Below, one piece after another: positions 13,676 through 25,090 of a stretch of DNA of 64,000 nucleotides. How positions within the stretch are numbered: the first letter of the stretch is position 1; every line of letters starts with the position of its first letter. Location of the stretch: the NCBI RefSeq assembly GCF_023101765.2, contig NC_064225.1, forward strand, positions 5,022,001 to 5,086,000, read 5' to 3'. The notes below the pieces were generated by a model. That model was not told the DNA's origin and searched no databases. It worked only from the letters and a program-made list of their open reading frames with translations. Position numbers and translations under genes: made by a program. This stretch comes from Spodoptera frugiperda. Taxonomy: Eukaryota > Arthropoda > Insecta > Lepidoptera > Noctuidae.

Positions 13676-14439
13676 AAAACAGAATGGCATATCACTTATA
13701 GGTTATTGATGTATAAAGAAGTATGAAAGCTTATAACATCAACGTTCAGGGAACAGTTGGTAGTAAGTAACCAATAGAAAGACAAACGAATTAATTGACA
13801 TATACAATTAATTATATCGACTTCCATATAATGAGCTTTCCTATAACTATTACTTAACCTTTTAATTTTAATAAAATGTAATTAAAATTACCAAGTAATT
13901 GTGTGCAGGTGTATCACAATTAATAGAATTAGTTGAAGATTACATTATTTATTGGAATGCTTTCAAATTGTATTTATTTATTGTGATATTATACTTCGAT
14001 GAAAGGTGAACAGTTAAGTAATTTGTTTAATTAAAGCGTTTTCTATGTGTGGTCTTTCAAGGCGCGATAATTTTGACAATTGTAGAGATAATAGAAGGAA
14101 AAGGTTTAAAAAATATGTAATGAGTTTGACAAATATTCTAATTGCATTGACGAAGAAATAGTTTGAATACTGTCTCGTTGGACAAGTGTAGATTCCCTGA
14201 CATCAATTATTTAGTTTGTACAATCGGCAAAATGTGCGTATAGTCGCTTGTAGGTAATTTTTGTGCTGTATTTTAACCATTACAGCAATTTACTGGCAGT
14301 GCTGTTACTAAAATTGAAAACATATTTGTGCCTTTACTGTTTTTAGGTTTAAGAAAATCACCAAGTATTAATTGCTAAATGCTTGTAGTATTTGTTTTAA
14401 AGGTTTTTGGTAGGTACGTACTTATCATATGCAGTGAAG

Positions 14440-14592
14440 AAATAAGATCTTATCTCCGTATTTTTATATAAAAATCGCAAAAATTGGTAAATTAAGTATC
14501 TGTAAGCGCTACATTTTACCGATTGTACTTGCAACCACATCAATGCAGTCCACGAAACGAGTTTACCACCAACCTGGCAACTATTTACGAGA
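14440..14592 (+). repeat. Direct repeat flanking the tandem array, left copy
   Basis: About 80 bp (14512-14591, to TATTTACGAG) recurs identically at 16141-16220, 1,629 bp to the right, with weaker similarity extending to the left (AAGATCTTATCTCCG). The array at 14690-16055 lies between the copies. Confidence 0.7.
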
Positions 14593-14936
14593 CATCTTAT
14601 AAATATTATTGGACCCAAATACGGCGAGGCCCATAATAATTAAGGAGATCCCTCTATTGAGCTACTGCTGTTGAGCAGAATAAAACTGAAAAATAAAGAT
14701 TTTTTTCTACGTATTTTTCCAGGATAAAAAGTATCCTATTTTATGCCAAGGATAGTAAGGTATAATTATATCAAGTTTCATAGAAATCGAACCGTTAGTT
14801 TTCAAGTAATGCCTGAACATACAGACAGACAGACAAAAAAATCACATATTTGGGTTTGGTGTCGATCCAGTAACACCCCCTGCTATTAATTCTTTCAATA
14901 TTTTTAATGTAAGGAATTGACCCTTCTACAGATTTA

Positions 14937-15915
14937 CTATAATATGAATGAATGAATAAATAAATGTGTTATAAACGTAAGAGTAGACAAATATAATCAG
15001 AAATCCGAACTGCTAAGCTATCGGGAGTTATACGTGTTATTGTGAGTCACCATAAGAGATAGACATTTGCTGTCGTGGATTATTTTTTAAACAATTTTAA
15101 GGAGAATATTTCGTCATACATGATTTCTGTGTAGCTTTAACCATTAAGATGCACACGCGACGGAAACTTCAACAATGGAGTAAGTTCTCCTATTTTCCCA
15201 ACATTTCCCTTCACTGCTCTGCTCCTATTGATGGTAGCGTTTAAAGTATACTATAAATGCCCAGGAATATGAAGAACAACCTGTGCCAAGTTTCGTTGAA
15301 ATCAATCTAGTGGTTTTTGTTTCTAAAGAACATACAGACAGACAGACAGACAGACTACAGACAGACAGACAGACATTCAGACAAAAAAATGATTGCATTT
15401 TTGGCTCAAATCGATCATAATCACCCGCTGATAGTTATTTTGGACTAATATATTTAGTACAGAATTGACCTGTCTACAGATTTATTATAAGTATAGAAGA
15501 TGAATGAATGAATGAATAAGATTGTTATAAACGTAAGAGTAGACAAATATAATCAGAAAGCTCCGAACTGCTAAGCTATCGGGAGTTATATGTGTTATTG
15601 TGAGTCAACCATAAAAGATAGACATTTGCTGTCGTGGATTATTTTTTAAAACAATTTTAAGGAGAATATTTCCGCCCATACATGATTCCCTGTGTAGCGC
15701 ACCATTAAGACTGCACACGCGACGGCACTTCCAAATGGAGAAGTTCTCCTATTTTCCCAACATTTCCCGTCACTTTCTGCTCCTATTGATCGTAGCGTGA
15801 TTGAAAAGTATACTATAACCTGGCCCAGGAATTTGAAGAACAATTGTGCCAAGTTTGGTTGAAATCTGTCTAGTGGTTTTTGTTTCTATAAAGAACATAC
15901 AGACAGACAGACAGA

Positions 15916-15946
<31 letters not shown>

Positions 15947-16055
15947 AAATTTTCTGATTGCATTTTTGGCGTCAGTATCGAAGTTATTTTGGAAATATAT
16001 TTCATGTACAGAATTGACCTCTCTACAGATTTATTATAAGTATAGATGAAGTGAA
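14937..16055 (+). repeat. 556-bp tandem duplication of a transposon-tail sequence with ACAG runs
   Basis: Two adjacent units (offset 556 bp, for example GAGTAGACAA at 14981 and 15537) share GCTAAGCTATCGGGAGTTATA, GACATTTGCTGTCGTGG and TTCTCCTATTTTCCC blocks. Each ends in CAGACAGACAG runs then a TTGACC-TCTACAGATTTA-TATAA end. A third, diverged tail precedes them (14690-14940). Confidence 0.75.
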
Positions 16056-16074
16056 ATAAATTCAAAAATATTAA

Positions 16075-16220
16075 AAAAAGATCTTATCTCCGTTTTTTAT
16101 ATAAGAATCGCAACAAAGTAAGATCTATCTGTATGTCCGTCATTTTACCGATTGTACTTGCAACCACATCAATGCAGTCCACGAAACGAGTTTACCACCA
16201 ACCTGGCAACTATTTACGAG
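16075..16220 (+). repeat. Direct repeat flanking the tandem array, right copy
   Basis: Partner of 14440-14592. Similarity ends sharply after TATTTACGAG on this side. Confidence 0.7.
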
Positions 16221-16481
16221 CTCATATTACGTCAAATTATTATCGAGAACTCGCACATCAACCTACCACAGATAGCCCAACAGTTTAAACAATTCCGAAC
16301 TTTATTCGCCTTGTAATATAGTTGGTTTTCTGTTGAAGAAATTGATCAGTTTGATGTGCTCTTGTCGTGTACAATTACTCAGCGACTCGACCGAGTCGTG
16401 ATATTTATTGTTTCATTACCACACGTACAAACTCATTTGTTAATGAAGTTTAATCGTTACTCCACATTAGGATCTAATCCT

Positions 16482-16766
16482 GTATAAGCCGGTAAACGAG
16501 CCTACGGATCACCTGATGGTAAGCAATCGCTACCGCCCTTGACGCACCAGAGGCGTAACAATTCCTTTGGCAGATTGGGGGCTAGGATTAGACTATTTAA
16601 GTGATTGTTGGGGATTCGGAAATTGGGTAGGGGGTAATTAGGCCTCCAGTAACCTCACTCACATAATAAAACAACGCAACCGTTGTTTCACGTCGGTTTC
16701 GTTGGGGCCGTGGTACACTCCGGTCTATCCAGCCTATTAGTTCCGAAAGATGGCACTCCCACACTT
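16482..16766 (-). mobile_element. A-family retroposon
   Basis: Antisense copy from TATAAGCCGGTAAACGAG to CTCCCACACTT, containing GTTTCACGTCGGTTTC and CCGGTCTATCCAGCC. Confidence 0.65.
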
Positions 16767-17149
16767 GTTTACTAAGAGATTAGCAGAGCTTCTCGACACT
16801 GAAGTACCATTATATCAAGTGAACCGATTTTCAAATAGTGAACACCTTCCGTACCTCCATACTTTACATTGATCTAAAATGTCAATAAATCATAGTGAAT
16901 TTAACCTAAGTAAAAACACAAACAGACTCCTATTTTGACACCGATTATTAGTAAACTTCAACTAATAGACTATAGTCTATTTCACTAAAACTGAAACCAA
17001 AAAACGACAATAAATAAATCCCTCAAATCAATATAACTAAACCTAAACAATTAAACCAACCGCTGAGTAATCAGTAAGCTACAATAAAACAAAAAGAAAT
17101 AATCTTCCTGCTTTTAAAAAGAACATAATCGTATACTTATCTTTTGCGC

Positions 17150-17235
17150 CCAAATGGGCCGAGGTATCCCAGTGGGCACGCGCACCTTGGCAGGCGGTGG
17201 CGCATGCGCACCTGCACCCACACGGCGACGATTTA
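17150..17235. promoter_or_regulatory. GC-rich patch with NRF-1/EWG-like palindrome
   Basis: GGCGCATGCGCAC (17199-17211) contains GCGCATGCGC, the core of the NRF-1 (insect erect wing) site, inside an 85-bp GC-rich island in AT-rich DNA. Such sites mark broadly active promoters, but no exon is recognisable nearby. Confidence 0.3.
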
Positions 17236-17664
17236 AAGTTAATTATGACACTATCGACGTGAATTTATAACTGATATTGGTGACATACGTGTAATTTACA
17301 AATGATGGTAATTTCCCGTGTGGTCCTTTTGGTTTTTTGAATAACATTTTTGGTTGAGTTTGGTTAATGAGTGATTTGGTGTTCATATTTCTGTTATCTT
17401 CTGATTAGGTCATCATAGCAGTTTTAGATATTTTACGGAATAACCACGTTTTAGAATAACCACGTTTTCCTTTTTCCTTCTGAAGGACGTATGAACTCAT
17501 CTGTAAAATTATTTATAATACCGATCTTTTAGCTGCTTCGTTCTAAGCACTGACGCTCATTTCTAAACTAGGTACACAACTTATCCGTCTTACTAATTAA
17601 ACTGGTGAATCAGAAAAACTGTTTCACTTTTGATCCACTTAACTAAGAAAATTTTATCATACAT

Positions 17665-17835
17665 TAGCTGACCCAGCAAACTTCGTAACGCCTCAGACAT
17701 TTGTTTTTTCTCATCGTTTAAACCTTCACTGGACTTCCACAAATAAATTCAAAACCAGAATTTGCCAAATCGGTCTAGCAGTTCTCAAGTTTTAGTGAGA
17801 CTTACGAACAGCAATTGAGTTTTATATTAGATTAA
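17665..17835 (-). repeat. Mobile-element tail
   Basis: Antisense of the 55440-55620 repeat: CTGGACTTCCACAAATAAAT, TTTGCCAAATCGGTCTAGCA, GAACAGCAATTGAGTTTTAT. Confidence 0.5.
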
Positions 17836-20198
17836 ATAAATTTACATTATCATATGTACACAATGAGCTTTTCTAATGTATGACATATAAACATATAGGT
17901 CTGATAAATTATTTTTCTGATAATAAATATTGTAATACATATTTGAAACTTTCATTGTAGTATTAAGTGCTTGTGCTCATACAGTGTAACCTTTCATGCC
18001 CCACGGATGAGTCAAGAATGTCTAAGGACAACAGGACCTATGAAGTTGTCAACGTCAGAAGCTGACATCGTAACCACCAACTGTCAACATGTCTAAATTA
18101 GTGACGTCACAGTTTCAACATCTTATTCTTTACCCATCTCCATGGAAACTGTTCAAATTAAGATGTCGTGTAATGTCAGATGTTTTACAAAACACACATT
18201 GAAAGTAAATAGCGCCTGTGTAGCGTAGCACGACAAGTTAATGTGTGGAATATTTTGATTGGTTACACAGCGAAATTGATGTAGAAGCTTTGCTTAAAAA
18301 TACGTGTAATGTTGGATTCATGTAACAGTTTATGTATTTAAATGTAACTGCCAACAGTTTAGAATTTACCGCCGTACTGTTTAGTTATTTCATCTGTTTC
18401 TATAAACAAGTCCTTAGCAATGGTTTACTAAAGAATAGTTTAAGTAATCATTAAATGACTCTGAGTACCTATTAGACATTATGTTAGATGTTCTATTAAA
18501 GTGTCTATGTCATGTTCATTTTAGTACCTAATTAGATATAAGATACCCATTGCTGTGCAAAATTGTTTTAAATATATATATATATATTGTATATATATTT
18601 CTTAATGAAAGCTTATGCTTATAGCCTATCTCATACTATGCTTCTAAGTGGATTTTAGTAGAATTTCCATAACACGAGCGAGGCTATTGCCATGCACCGG
18701 GCACACACCGAACATTTTCTAAAAACCCATACTAATACGAAAACATCACACTATCTAAACCAAACCATTTCCCAGTTCCATTCTCTCGTGCCCTCCAACG
18801 ATTATCAGAGACCCTTACACCGAGGTCCCCTCAGTATCATATCAATGTACCCAGCACCCAACACTCACCCTCGACAACTCTTCACAATAAGGATTACACC
18901 CGTCGACAGTCAAGAGTCAAGAGATACTTAATCCGGTAGTGCAATGAGAGAATTTATTAGATTCATTAGTTGCTGTTTAGAAATTATTTTTAATTGATTC
19001 TGGAGAAATGCAAAATATTTTTATGTTTTTGAATAACCTTAAGTGCAACTTAAAATCTAGGATTCGGACATCAAGACATTTAAGGTTGAGGAAGTTTGTT
19101 TATCGTTGCAATAGGTTAGATAACTAATTTTTATTTTAATGTCCTTCTTGTAGATTACCTATTTTAAAACATTACACACATTTTTTTTATTTTCTGATGG
19201 AAACAAATAGTTTCGAAGATACATCGATTTGAAACGATCGCGTGGTGTCACTTCTAGGGACGTTTAGAAATGACGTATTTTCTCCCACTCCTAAACTTTG
19301 ATTCGTAAAACGAATCAATCTATGTGAGTATTGTTATCTTATATTACAAAATAAAAACCACGTGTCTAATATTTTTTCGCTTCCTAACTGAGAGACTAAG
19401 TAGATTTTTAATTTTCATACCCCATCCTCATCCCTATTACCCGTTTCTTACCTCGATTACATGGCAATAATTTCATTACTTTACCATTATCAATAACAAA
19501 ACAAATTCATTTTAACTCATTACAACAACTTGAACATGTAATCTACAGCCAGAAAAACTACACATCATGTATATTCCACAGTTGAGTGGAGCAAACAGAT
19601 CTACAGTAGATACGCTATGGAGCAGAAAATCCATGGAGTTTCACACGCCTCCGTCTGTCTGTCTGTCTGTCTGTGATGCGTGAGACAGGGGGCGGGTGAC
19701 AATATTAGTAGAGGGGCTATTACTCTCTATTTTACAGTCATGTGATTTTTATAGTTCAATAATAATTATTTGTATTCTAATTCTAATTAATATAATTCCA
19801 TTTGTAGTAAGGGATTGGTTAAATAGCAGTATTGCAGTATTCAGTAGTTCACGAGCTAAAACTACACATTTTTCATTAATGGAATATATATTTGACAATG
19901 AACTTATGTTTTAGGCGCTTCTAGTGGTTTGGGCAGCGGGGGCTTATACCATAAATAAAAAAAGACCTATAAGTGGTTCTGTGCATGCAAATATTAAAAC
20001 AATTATGTAAATATTGGAGTGTCAATATAGGCATTTAGTTCTCTCCTTACCCGAAACCCTTTCGATAAAAACATTTAACCATAAAACAATACCTTAAAAT
20101 GTCCCGAATCTTACTGCGTTCATAATTTCGCCAAAAACAAGACATAATTTAGATAAAACAAATAAAACTACAAGCATCCCCTCACTAAAGTAGTAATA

Positions 20199-20441
20199 AT
20201 CGATCATTACCCGAATCGATTACATCAGTGATCAGCATCGGTATCGATAACCCGCAGGCATCGTAATTTAAGTCATTTTCAAACAAAGTCTTATTTAAAA
20301 TTTTTACGTAAATCGATTGTTTAATATTCGGTACATCGATATCATATTATAATTCGATTAAAAGAGAGGTGATTTGTTTAACGCGGGCCAACTCTGTACT
20401 TAAGTTAAGTATAAAAAAAATATTCATCAATTATCATCGAT
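20199..20441. promoter_or_regulatory. ATCGAT cluster with a perfect DRE (TATCGATA)
   Basis: Six ATCGAT motifs start at 20199, 20215, 20243, 20312, 20335 and 20436. The third lies in a perfect TATCGATA (20242-20249), the DREF element. ATCGAT is also a Cut/CUX site. The density is far above chance for a hexamer; function is inferred. Confidence 0.4.
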
Positions 20442-20700
20442 TTTTTATTTTAATTCATGTTAAGTGTAATGCTGCCTACCTCTTCGGGAATATAAAGCAT
20501 GACGTTGTATGGCATTGAATGTAATCTGGTTAATTAAATCTATAATAAAATATTGTCAAATCAATTAAAAATCTTTCTTTTAAGGACTAACAATAAGAGT
20601 GATTTTCAGACCAGAACAATCGCCAACCATTCAAAATGCTCTACTTAATCAAACACTTATCTTTCAAAGAAAACACATTACAAAAAAACACTCATTCATC

Positions 20701-20888
20701 TCATGGAGTTATAGCTTTATAACACATAATTCTAGTACCATGTACCATTAAAGTAAGCCCCAATTTGTACCAACTCGTGAGGCTCGTGACACCACCTGTA
20801 TTCACAAACGACACCCAAAAACTGTTCCCGAAATTACCGCCCACATTATTAGAAGTCAGGAAATAATTTCGTAATATCTCCAAAGGAA
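20701..20888 (-). CDS. Possible terminal exon of an unrecognised protein
   Basis: On the minus strand a good acceptor (CTCTTGTTTCAG, AG at 20890-20889) is followed by a 187-nt open frame ending in TGA at 20701-20703. The peptide has a balanced, protein-like composition (NNVGGNFGNSFWVSFVNTGG, then SLTSWYKLGL and a single Cys). Its entry phase (1) matches the donor phase of the candidate exon at 25982-26112. I recognise no domain. Short open frames with a nearby acceptor occur by chance, so confidence is low. Confidence 0.2.
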
Positions 20889-21004
20889 CTGAAACAAGAG
20901 TTTAAGACTAAATTATTCTAAAGAAGCAATTAAATTTCGGTTAAAAAACATCGGTCAGGTTGACCACCCTGTATGATTAGTTGTTAATTTTTAACTTGGC
21001 AACA

Positions 21005-21070
21005 CTTGACGCCCGCGGCTGAGAGCGCCGCACGCGACTGGCGCGCGCCCATTACGTGCATGCGATTGGT
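21005..21070. promoter_or_regulatory. CpG-rich patch with inverted CCAAT box
   Basis: GCCCGCGGCTGAGAGCGCCG, GGCGCGCGCCC and GATTGGTCGAC occur within 65 bp of otherwise AT-rich sequence. No transcript start is assignable. Confidence 0.2.
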
Positions 21071-21832
21071 CGACTTCTGTCTTTGTATCGGTGTTCGAAA
21101 ATTAAAATAATAGATTCCATTATTAAACTGTTCACACTTTTGAATTAGATTTTGAACGCAGATGGTGTTTTTGTAGGGAATAAACAATTTTACCAAAACG
21201 CAAAGGTTGTTTAAAGAAATTATGGTCTAAAATTGCCGTAGCAAAAAAATATTTGGACTACTATATTTTTATTGACGATTGTTCTATTGTCTGCATCTAC
21301 AGCAGAAACTTTGGTATACTTTTAAAATTACAACACGACTATAATCATCCTATGAACAAATTAAAACAGAGTACCAAAAGTACAGATCCTAGTACTATAA
21401 CTGTGTCTCTAGTTCTATAACTTAGTGTAACTATCAATCAACCTTTCCAAACGAAAGTAAAGAAAAAATCCAAGAGAAAAGGAGATGGACAAATTTTGCC
21501 CCAAGCTGTACATAATTAAAAGTATTACAATTAATTAAGTTAAAATAAATAAAGAATTGATAATATCTAATAATATTTCATAGCAGTCTCTGAATAAAGT
21601 ACAAAAATAAAAGAATTTTAAGCGATTTTATCCGTTCAATTTCACCTTAAAAAGTATATTCAATGTTGCCATTTAATAATATCAATGCTTAAAGGAAAAT
21701 ATAACTAAACGAATACAGCAATTAAAATATTAATTACAATATATTTATTTAAATATATTTTTGACGATAAGTAATCCATCAAACAAACCTTATTACCCGA
21801 CTGCGCCAGAAGGAGGGTTATGTTTTTCGAGT

Positions 21833-21904
21833 GTATGTATGTATGTATGTATGTATGTATGTATGTATGTATGTATGTATGTATGTATGTATGTATGTAT
21901 GTAT
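21833..21904 (+). repeat. (GTAT)18 microsatellite
   Basis: Eighteen uninterrupted GTAT units, 72 bp. Open frames on both strands here encode only repetitive YVCM or IHTY peptides and are artefacts. Confidence 0.95.
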
Positions 21905-22140
21905 AATTGTTTGGCACGCTCTACAGCCTAAACGGCTTGATGGATTTTGGCTTGAGAGGTGTCGTTGGATTCGTATTTACTGTGAGAGTGAGACTGAATA
22001 TATCAAAATAGTAAAAAAATCAAAATGGCGGATTTTTGGCGCCAAATTTGAATATTGCTCACTCTCTAGCCTGAACGATTCGATGTATGTCAGCTTGATA
22101 GGGGTTGTTAGATTCGTATTTACTGTGAGAATTACACTAC
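21905..22140 (+). repeat. Imperfect ~140-bp tandem duplication next to the microsatellite
   Basis: A block ending GATTCGTATTTACTGTGAGA (about 21967-21986) recurs about 143 bp later (about 22110-22129), with its CTC-AGCCT-AACG-TT-GATG head also repeated. Probably the internal part of the composite element ending at 22467. Confidence 0.5.
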
Positions 22141-22205
22141 ATACATACCTATAATTATAAAAATATAAAAATAATAAAACTAAAAGAAAGTAAAATAAAA
22201 TAATG

Positions 22206-22467
22206 TAATTTAAAAAACTAAAAACCCGACTGCGTTTCTTCATAATATGAAAATTAAATAAAAAACCCTAAAACAAAAAAGTCACCGTAAAATTAAAGCA
22301 GTCGGAACCCATTCTAGAAAGCAAGCCGTATGTGCCCTCACTAAGTCTTCATATTTAGAATGGGTCCCGACTGCTTTAATTTTACGATGACTTTCTTGTT
22401 TTAGGGTTTTTTATTTAATTTTCATATTATGAAGAAACGCAGTCGGGTTTTTTAGTTTTTTAAATTA
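22206..22467. repeat. Long near-perfect inverted repeat (111-bp arms, 39-nt loop)
   Basis: Arms 22206-22316 and 22356-22467 are reverse complements with only a handful of differences by eye, so the element would fold into one long hairpin. The CCCGACTGCG motif at the arm start also occurs at 21797-21806 before the microsatellite, so 21795-22467 may be one composite element. Frames in it (21977-22243) are not genes. Confidence 0.85.
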
Positions 22468-24281
22468 TTTTAATGATTATATAGATCAAAACTGAAAGTA
22501 CACAGACAATATCATATTTTAATAATTTATTTACATAAAGGTTTTACTTGAATTAGTTATTACTAACAACACTCAATGAATCCGTCAAACGTCAAAACTG
22601 ACATGACATTTTATGCACTCGAAGTACTCGTTGTTTATATTGTGTTCGCTGTATTCGTTTGCTTCGTATTATTATCTTATGGTGTCGTAGCCCCATGCGA
22701 GTGCTCCACTAATTATAATAAATATAATATGAGATAATAATATAGTATTCAGACAGCTATCATACAAGATTGTAAAAATCATGATGAAAACTGATTGAAA
22801 AAATCAAGAGTTTCAATTCTTTATAACTTTATTCCACGACTGCATAGCTATATGTAACTTACGATTCTTAATTATTGAAGATATGCCCTATTAAACGACA
22901 TATACTTCATCTCTGTACATTCTGGGGCACAGGTCCTAAACATTTTTGTCCATCTCCTTTTGGCAACATTTTGCTACCGCGTGGCACACGCTACCATGAC
23001 GGACGAAACCGCAAGTCGGCACCGTCCCAAATTAGATCAAACCAGCCTTATATGTTGTGGCCAATAAATATGTAGGTATAATTGAATAAGGACAAATTCT
23101 ATCACGATTCTATCGCACATTTCCTCTGAAGAAAACTTTAAACAACTCCAAATAACTAGTAGTTTAAATTAGGACTACAAGTAGAATTACTTACTTATGA
23201 AGTTATAATACCAAGTATAAAATCTTTGGCCACCAACAGCTCACTCAGATGACCACTTCAACGGAGAAATTTAGACGGCAACATATGCGTTAAAATGTTG
23301 AGGTATCCACACGCGAACCGTCAAACATCTGACTCACATACCTATTGCATCAATTATCACTTTGGTTTATCCATGAAAAAACTGTGGTTTATTTTTCAAG
23401 GTCTCTATGGTCCTTATTACACCAAAATTCGTCAAAATAAGTTCTATTGCTTAATTATTTATTTTTTGGCTCACACTAGGATTTTCTCCTCGGTCGTGGG
23501 TGCGTTTACAATTTCACATACACATGACACCTAGACCCGGAACAACAATTTGTGGATCTGTATGATCCACTGTGGATCAAATAAAGAATTGCTCCGCGTA
23601 TGGGTATAAAACCCGCTACACGTTGCACGGCAGCCCAGTCACCGCGTCAAACATGCAATCATGAAAGCACATAACAAACAGACTCTTAGCAAATTATACA
23701 ACAGTACCTCTTCATAAACGACCCCAGGCTTCTATATCACAACAGCCTCCTCATATAGTCCAAAAAATCCTCACACAATTTGGTGTGAACTCCAGAAACA
23801 GAATCGTACAAAAATACACGCGCAAAGAACTCCCAAACCCGGTCCGTGTCATCGTCGATCCCGTGGCTTGTGAACCGACTTATATAAATCTGTAAGCGCA
23901 CTTAACACCACGTTCCTTTCTCAATCGAGAACGGCTCACTTTTTGTCATAAAGCTCCACAATCGGTATCCCTCGCGCAAAAAGGACCGAATCAAAATTCT
24001 TCGTGGCCATCTTTTATTTATATCTTACGTTTCGGCTAACAGGCGTAATTTTTTCCGGTAAACAATCAGTTTTGTCAGAAAAATGCGAGACGGGAAGGGC
24101 GCGTAAAAAGATTGCTTGTATTGTCGACGGAGGATTTTTTCGTTTCTTGCGAATTCGGACTCATAAATATCGAGATATGATTGGCAATGGGCCCGGTGGA
24201 ATGACCGACGCGCCAGTCCTCTACTATTGGTGCGAGTGTCAATCAGATCTTGTCACACCTTTTTCCCAAACTTCTATGACT
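22468..24281. other. Mixed sequence, GC-richer between 23.6 and 24.3 kb
   Basis: Includes the TATA/initiator pair at 23605 and a second TATATAAAT at 23881-23889. The plus frame 24003-24332 has no domain and runs into a MITE. Confidence 0.4.
23605..23640 (+). promoter_or_regulatory. Candidate TATA plus initiator core promoter
   Basis: GGTATAAAACCC places TATAAA at 23605-23610, and CCCAGTC has its A at 23637, exactly 32 nt downstream, the spacing expected for a TATA/Inr promoter. Sequence around it is GC-richer than average. Downstream ATGs (23652, 23661) give only very short frames, so the gene served, if any, is not identified. Confidence 0.35.
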
Positions 24282-24432
24282 GTAGTACGGGTTTGTTTTA
24301 CGTTGAACGAGATTGAAACGAGAACGCGTTAGGTGTTCTGATTGGTTAGTTCATGGAACTGGCCAATCACAGCCCCTAGCCCGTTCACCTTTCGTTTTCG
24401 TTCGGCGTAAAGCAAACTCGTACTAAGGGTAC
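24282..24432. mobile_element. D-family palindromic MITE
   Basis: Left end AGTACGGGTTTGTTTTACG and right end CGTAAAGCAAACTCGTACT (then AAGGGTAC) are terminal inverted repeats. The interior is also partly palindromic (CGAAACGAGAACGCG and CGTTTTCGTTCGG) and contains ATTGG/CCAAT motifs. The plus frame 24003-24332 runs into it. Confidence 0.65.
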
Positions 24433-24719
24433 CGATCTATTATTGTCTGTAGACAAATTCCAAGTTTCAACTCTAAGTCTGAGTAGATATTTATTTATAC
24501 ATTTTATTCCTCTTTACATAAATAACAGTGAATGGCGGACTGAATGCCTTAAGACATTCGCTGACATTCGACCGTAGGGTAGTGCAGAGAGATGTATCAG
24601 TCGGTGCGAAGCCAGAACACAATCTTAAAAAAACACAAAGAATTATTTATTTACTGAATAGATAAATAATATGTATACTACATACATAAATACCTATAGA
24701 ATACAATATTTTATACAAA

Positions 24720-24850
24720 TACTAACTGGTCCGACAAACTTCGTATTGCCTCCAACATTGTTTTCTTATTCAAGACCAAAATTTGCCACATCGGCCCAAC
24801 AGTTCTCGAGTTTTAGCGACAAATAGCAATTGATTTTTATATGTATAGAT
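24720..24850 (-). repeat. Mobile-element tail
   Basis: Same family as 17665-17835: TTTGCCACATCGGCCCAACA, GTTCTCGAGTTTTAGCGAC, AGCAATTGATTTTTATATG. Confidence 0.45.
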
Positions 24851-25021
24851 AGATATATAAACATACATAATTACATATATAATATTATAAACATACTGCT
24901 AAACAAATACTTATACAACATATACATTACAATACATTATAGAGAACTTTGTCAAACTAATTTTTCCAACAGATATTAATTACTTTGGACTAAAGATGGT
25001 CATTGCTCTTTTGCTTATTTT

Positions 25022-25090
25022 TCAAATGCATCTGTGGAGCGTATTTTTAGTCACCGGAAGGTAAAAAACGCAGGACAAGAATTGTTTTGA
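25022..25090 (+). pseudogene. hAT-type transposase C-terminal dimerisation motif, remnant
   Basis: Translation from 25022 gives SNASVERIFS followed by HRKVKNAGQEL and a TGA at 25088-25090. SxASxERxFS followed by basic residues is the hallmark of the hAT-family C-terminal dimerisation domain. In-frame sequence upstream (GHCSFAYF) fits weakly, and no other transposase domain is visible. It is therefore a short fossil of a cut-and-paste DNA transposon. Confidence 0.55.

Larger units (their letters stand above)
16767..20198. other. Mostly featureless sequence
   Basis: Contains the GC-rich patch at 17150-17235, the repeat at 17665-17835, an AT dinucleotide run near 18571-18586 and a GTCT run near 19652-19673. 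No gene seen. Confidence 0.45.

Noticed and set aside
15300..15950. CRISPR-like array suggested by the repeated CAGA blocks
   Set aside because: These are simple-sequence runs in transposon tails, with no regular spacers, in animal DNA.
21705..22154. ORFs over the GTAT array on both strands
   Set aside because: The products are repeats of YVCM or IHTY from the microsatellite.
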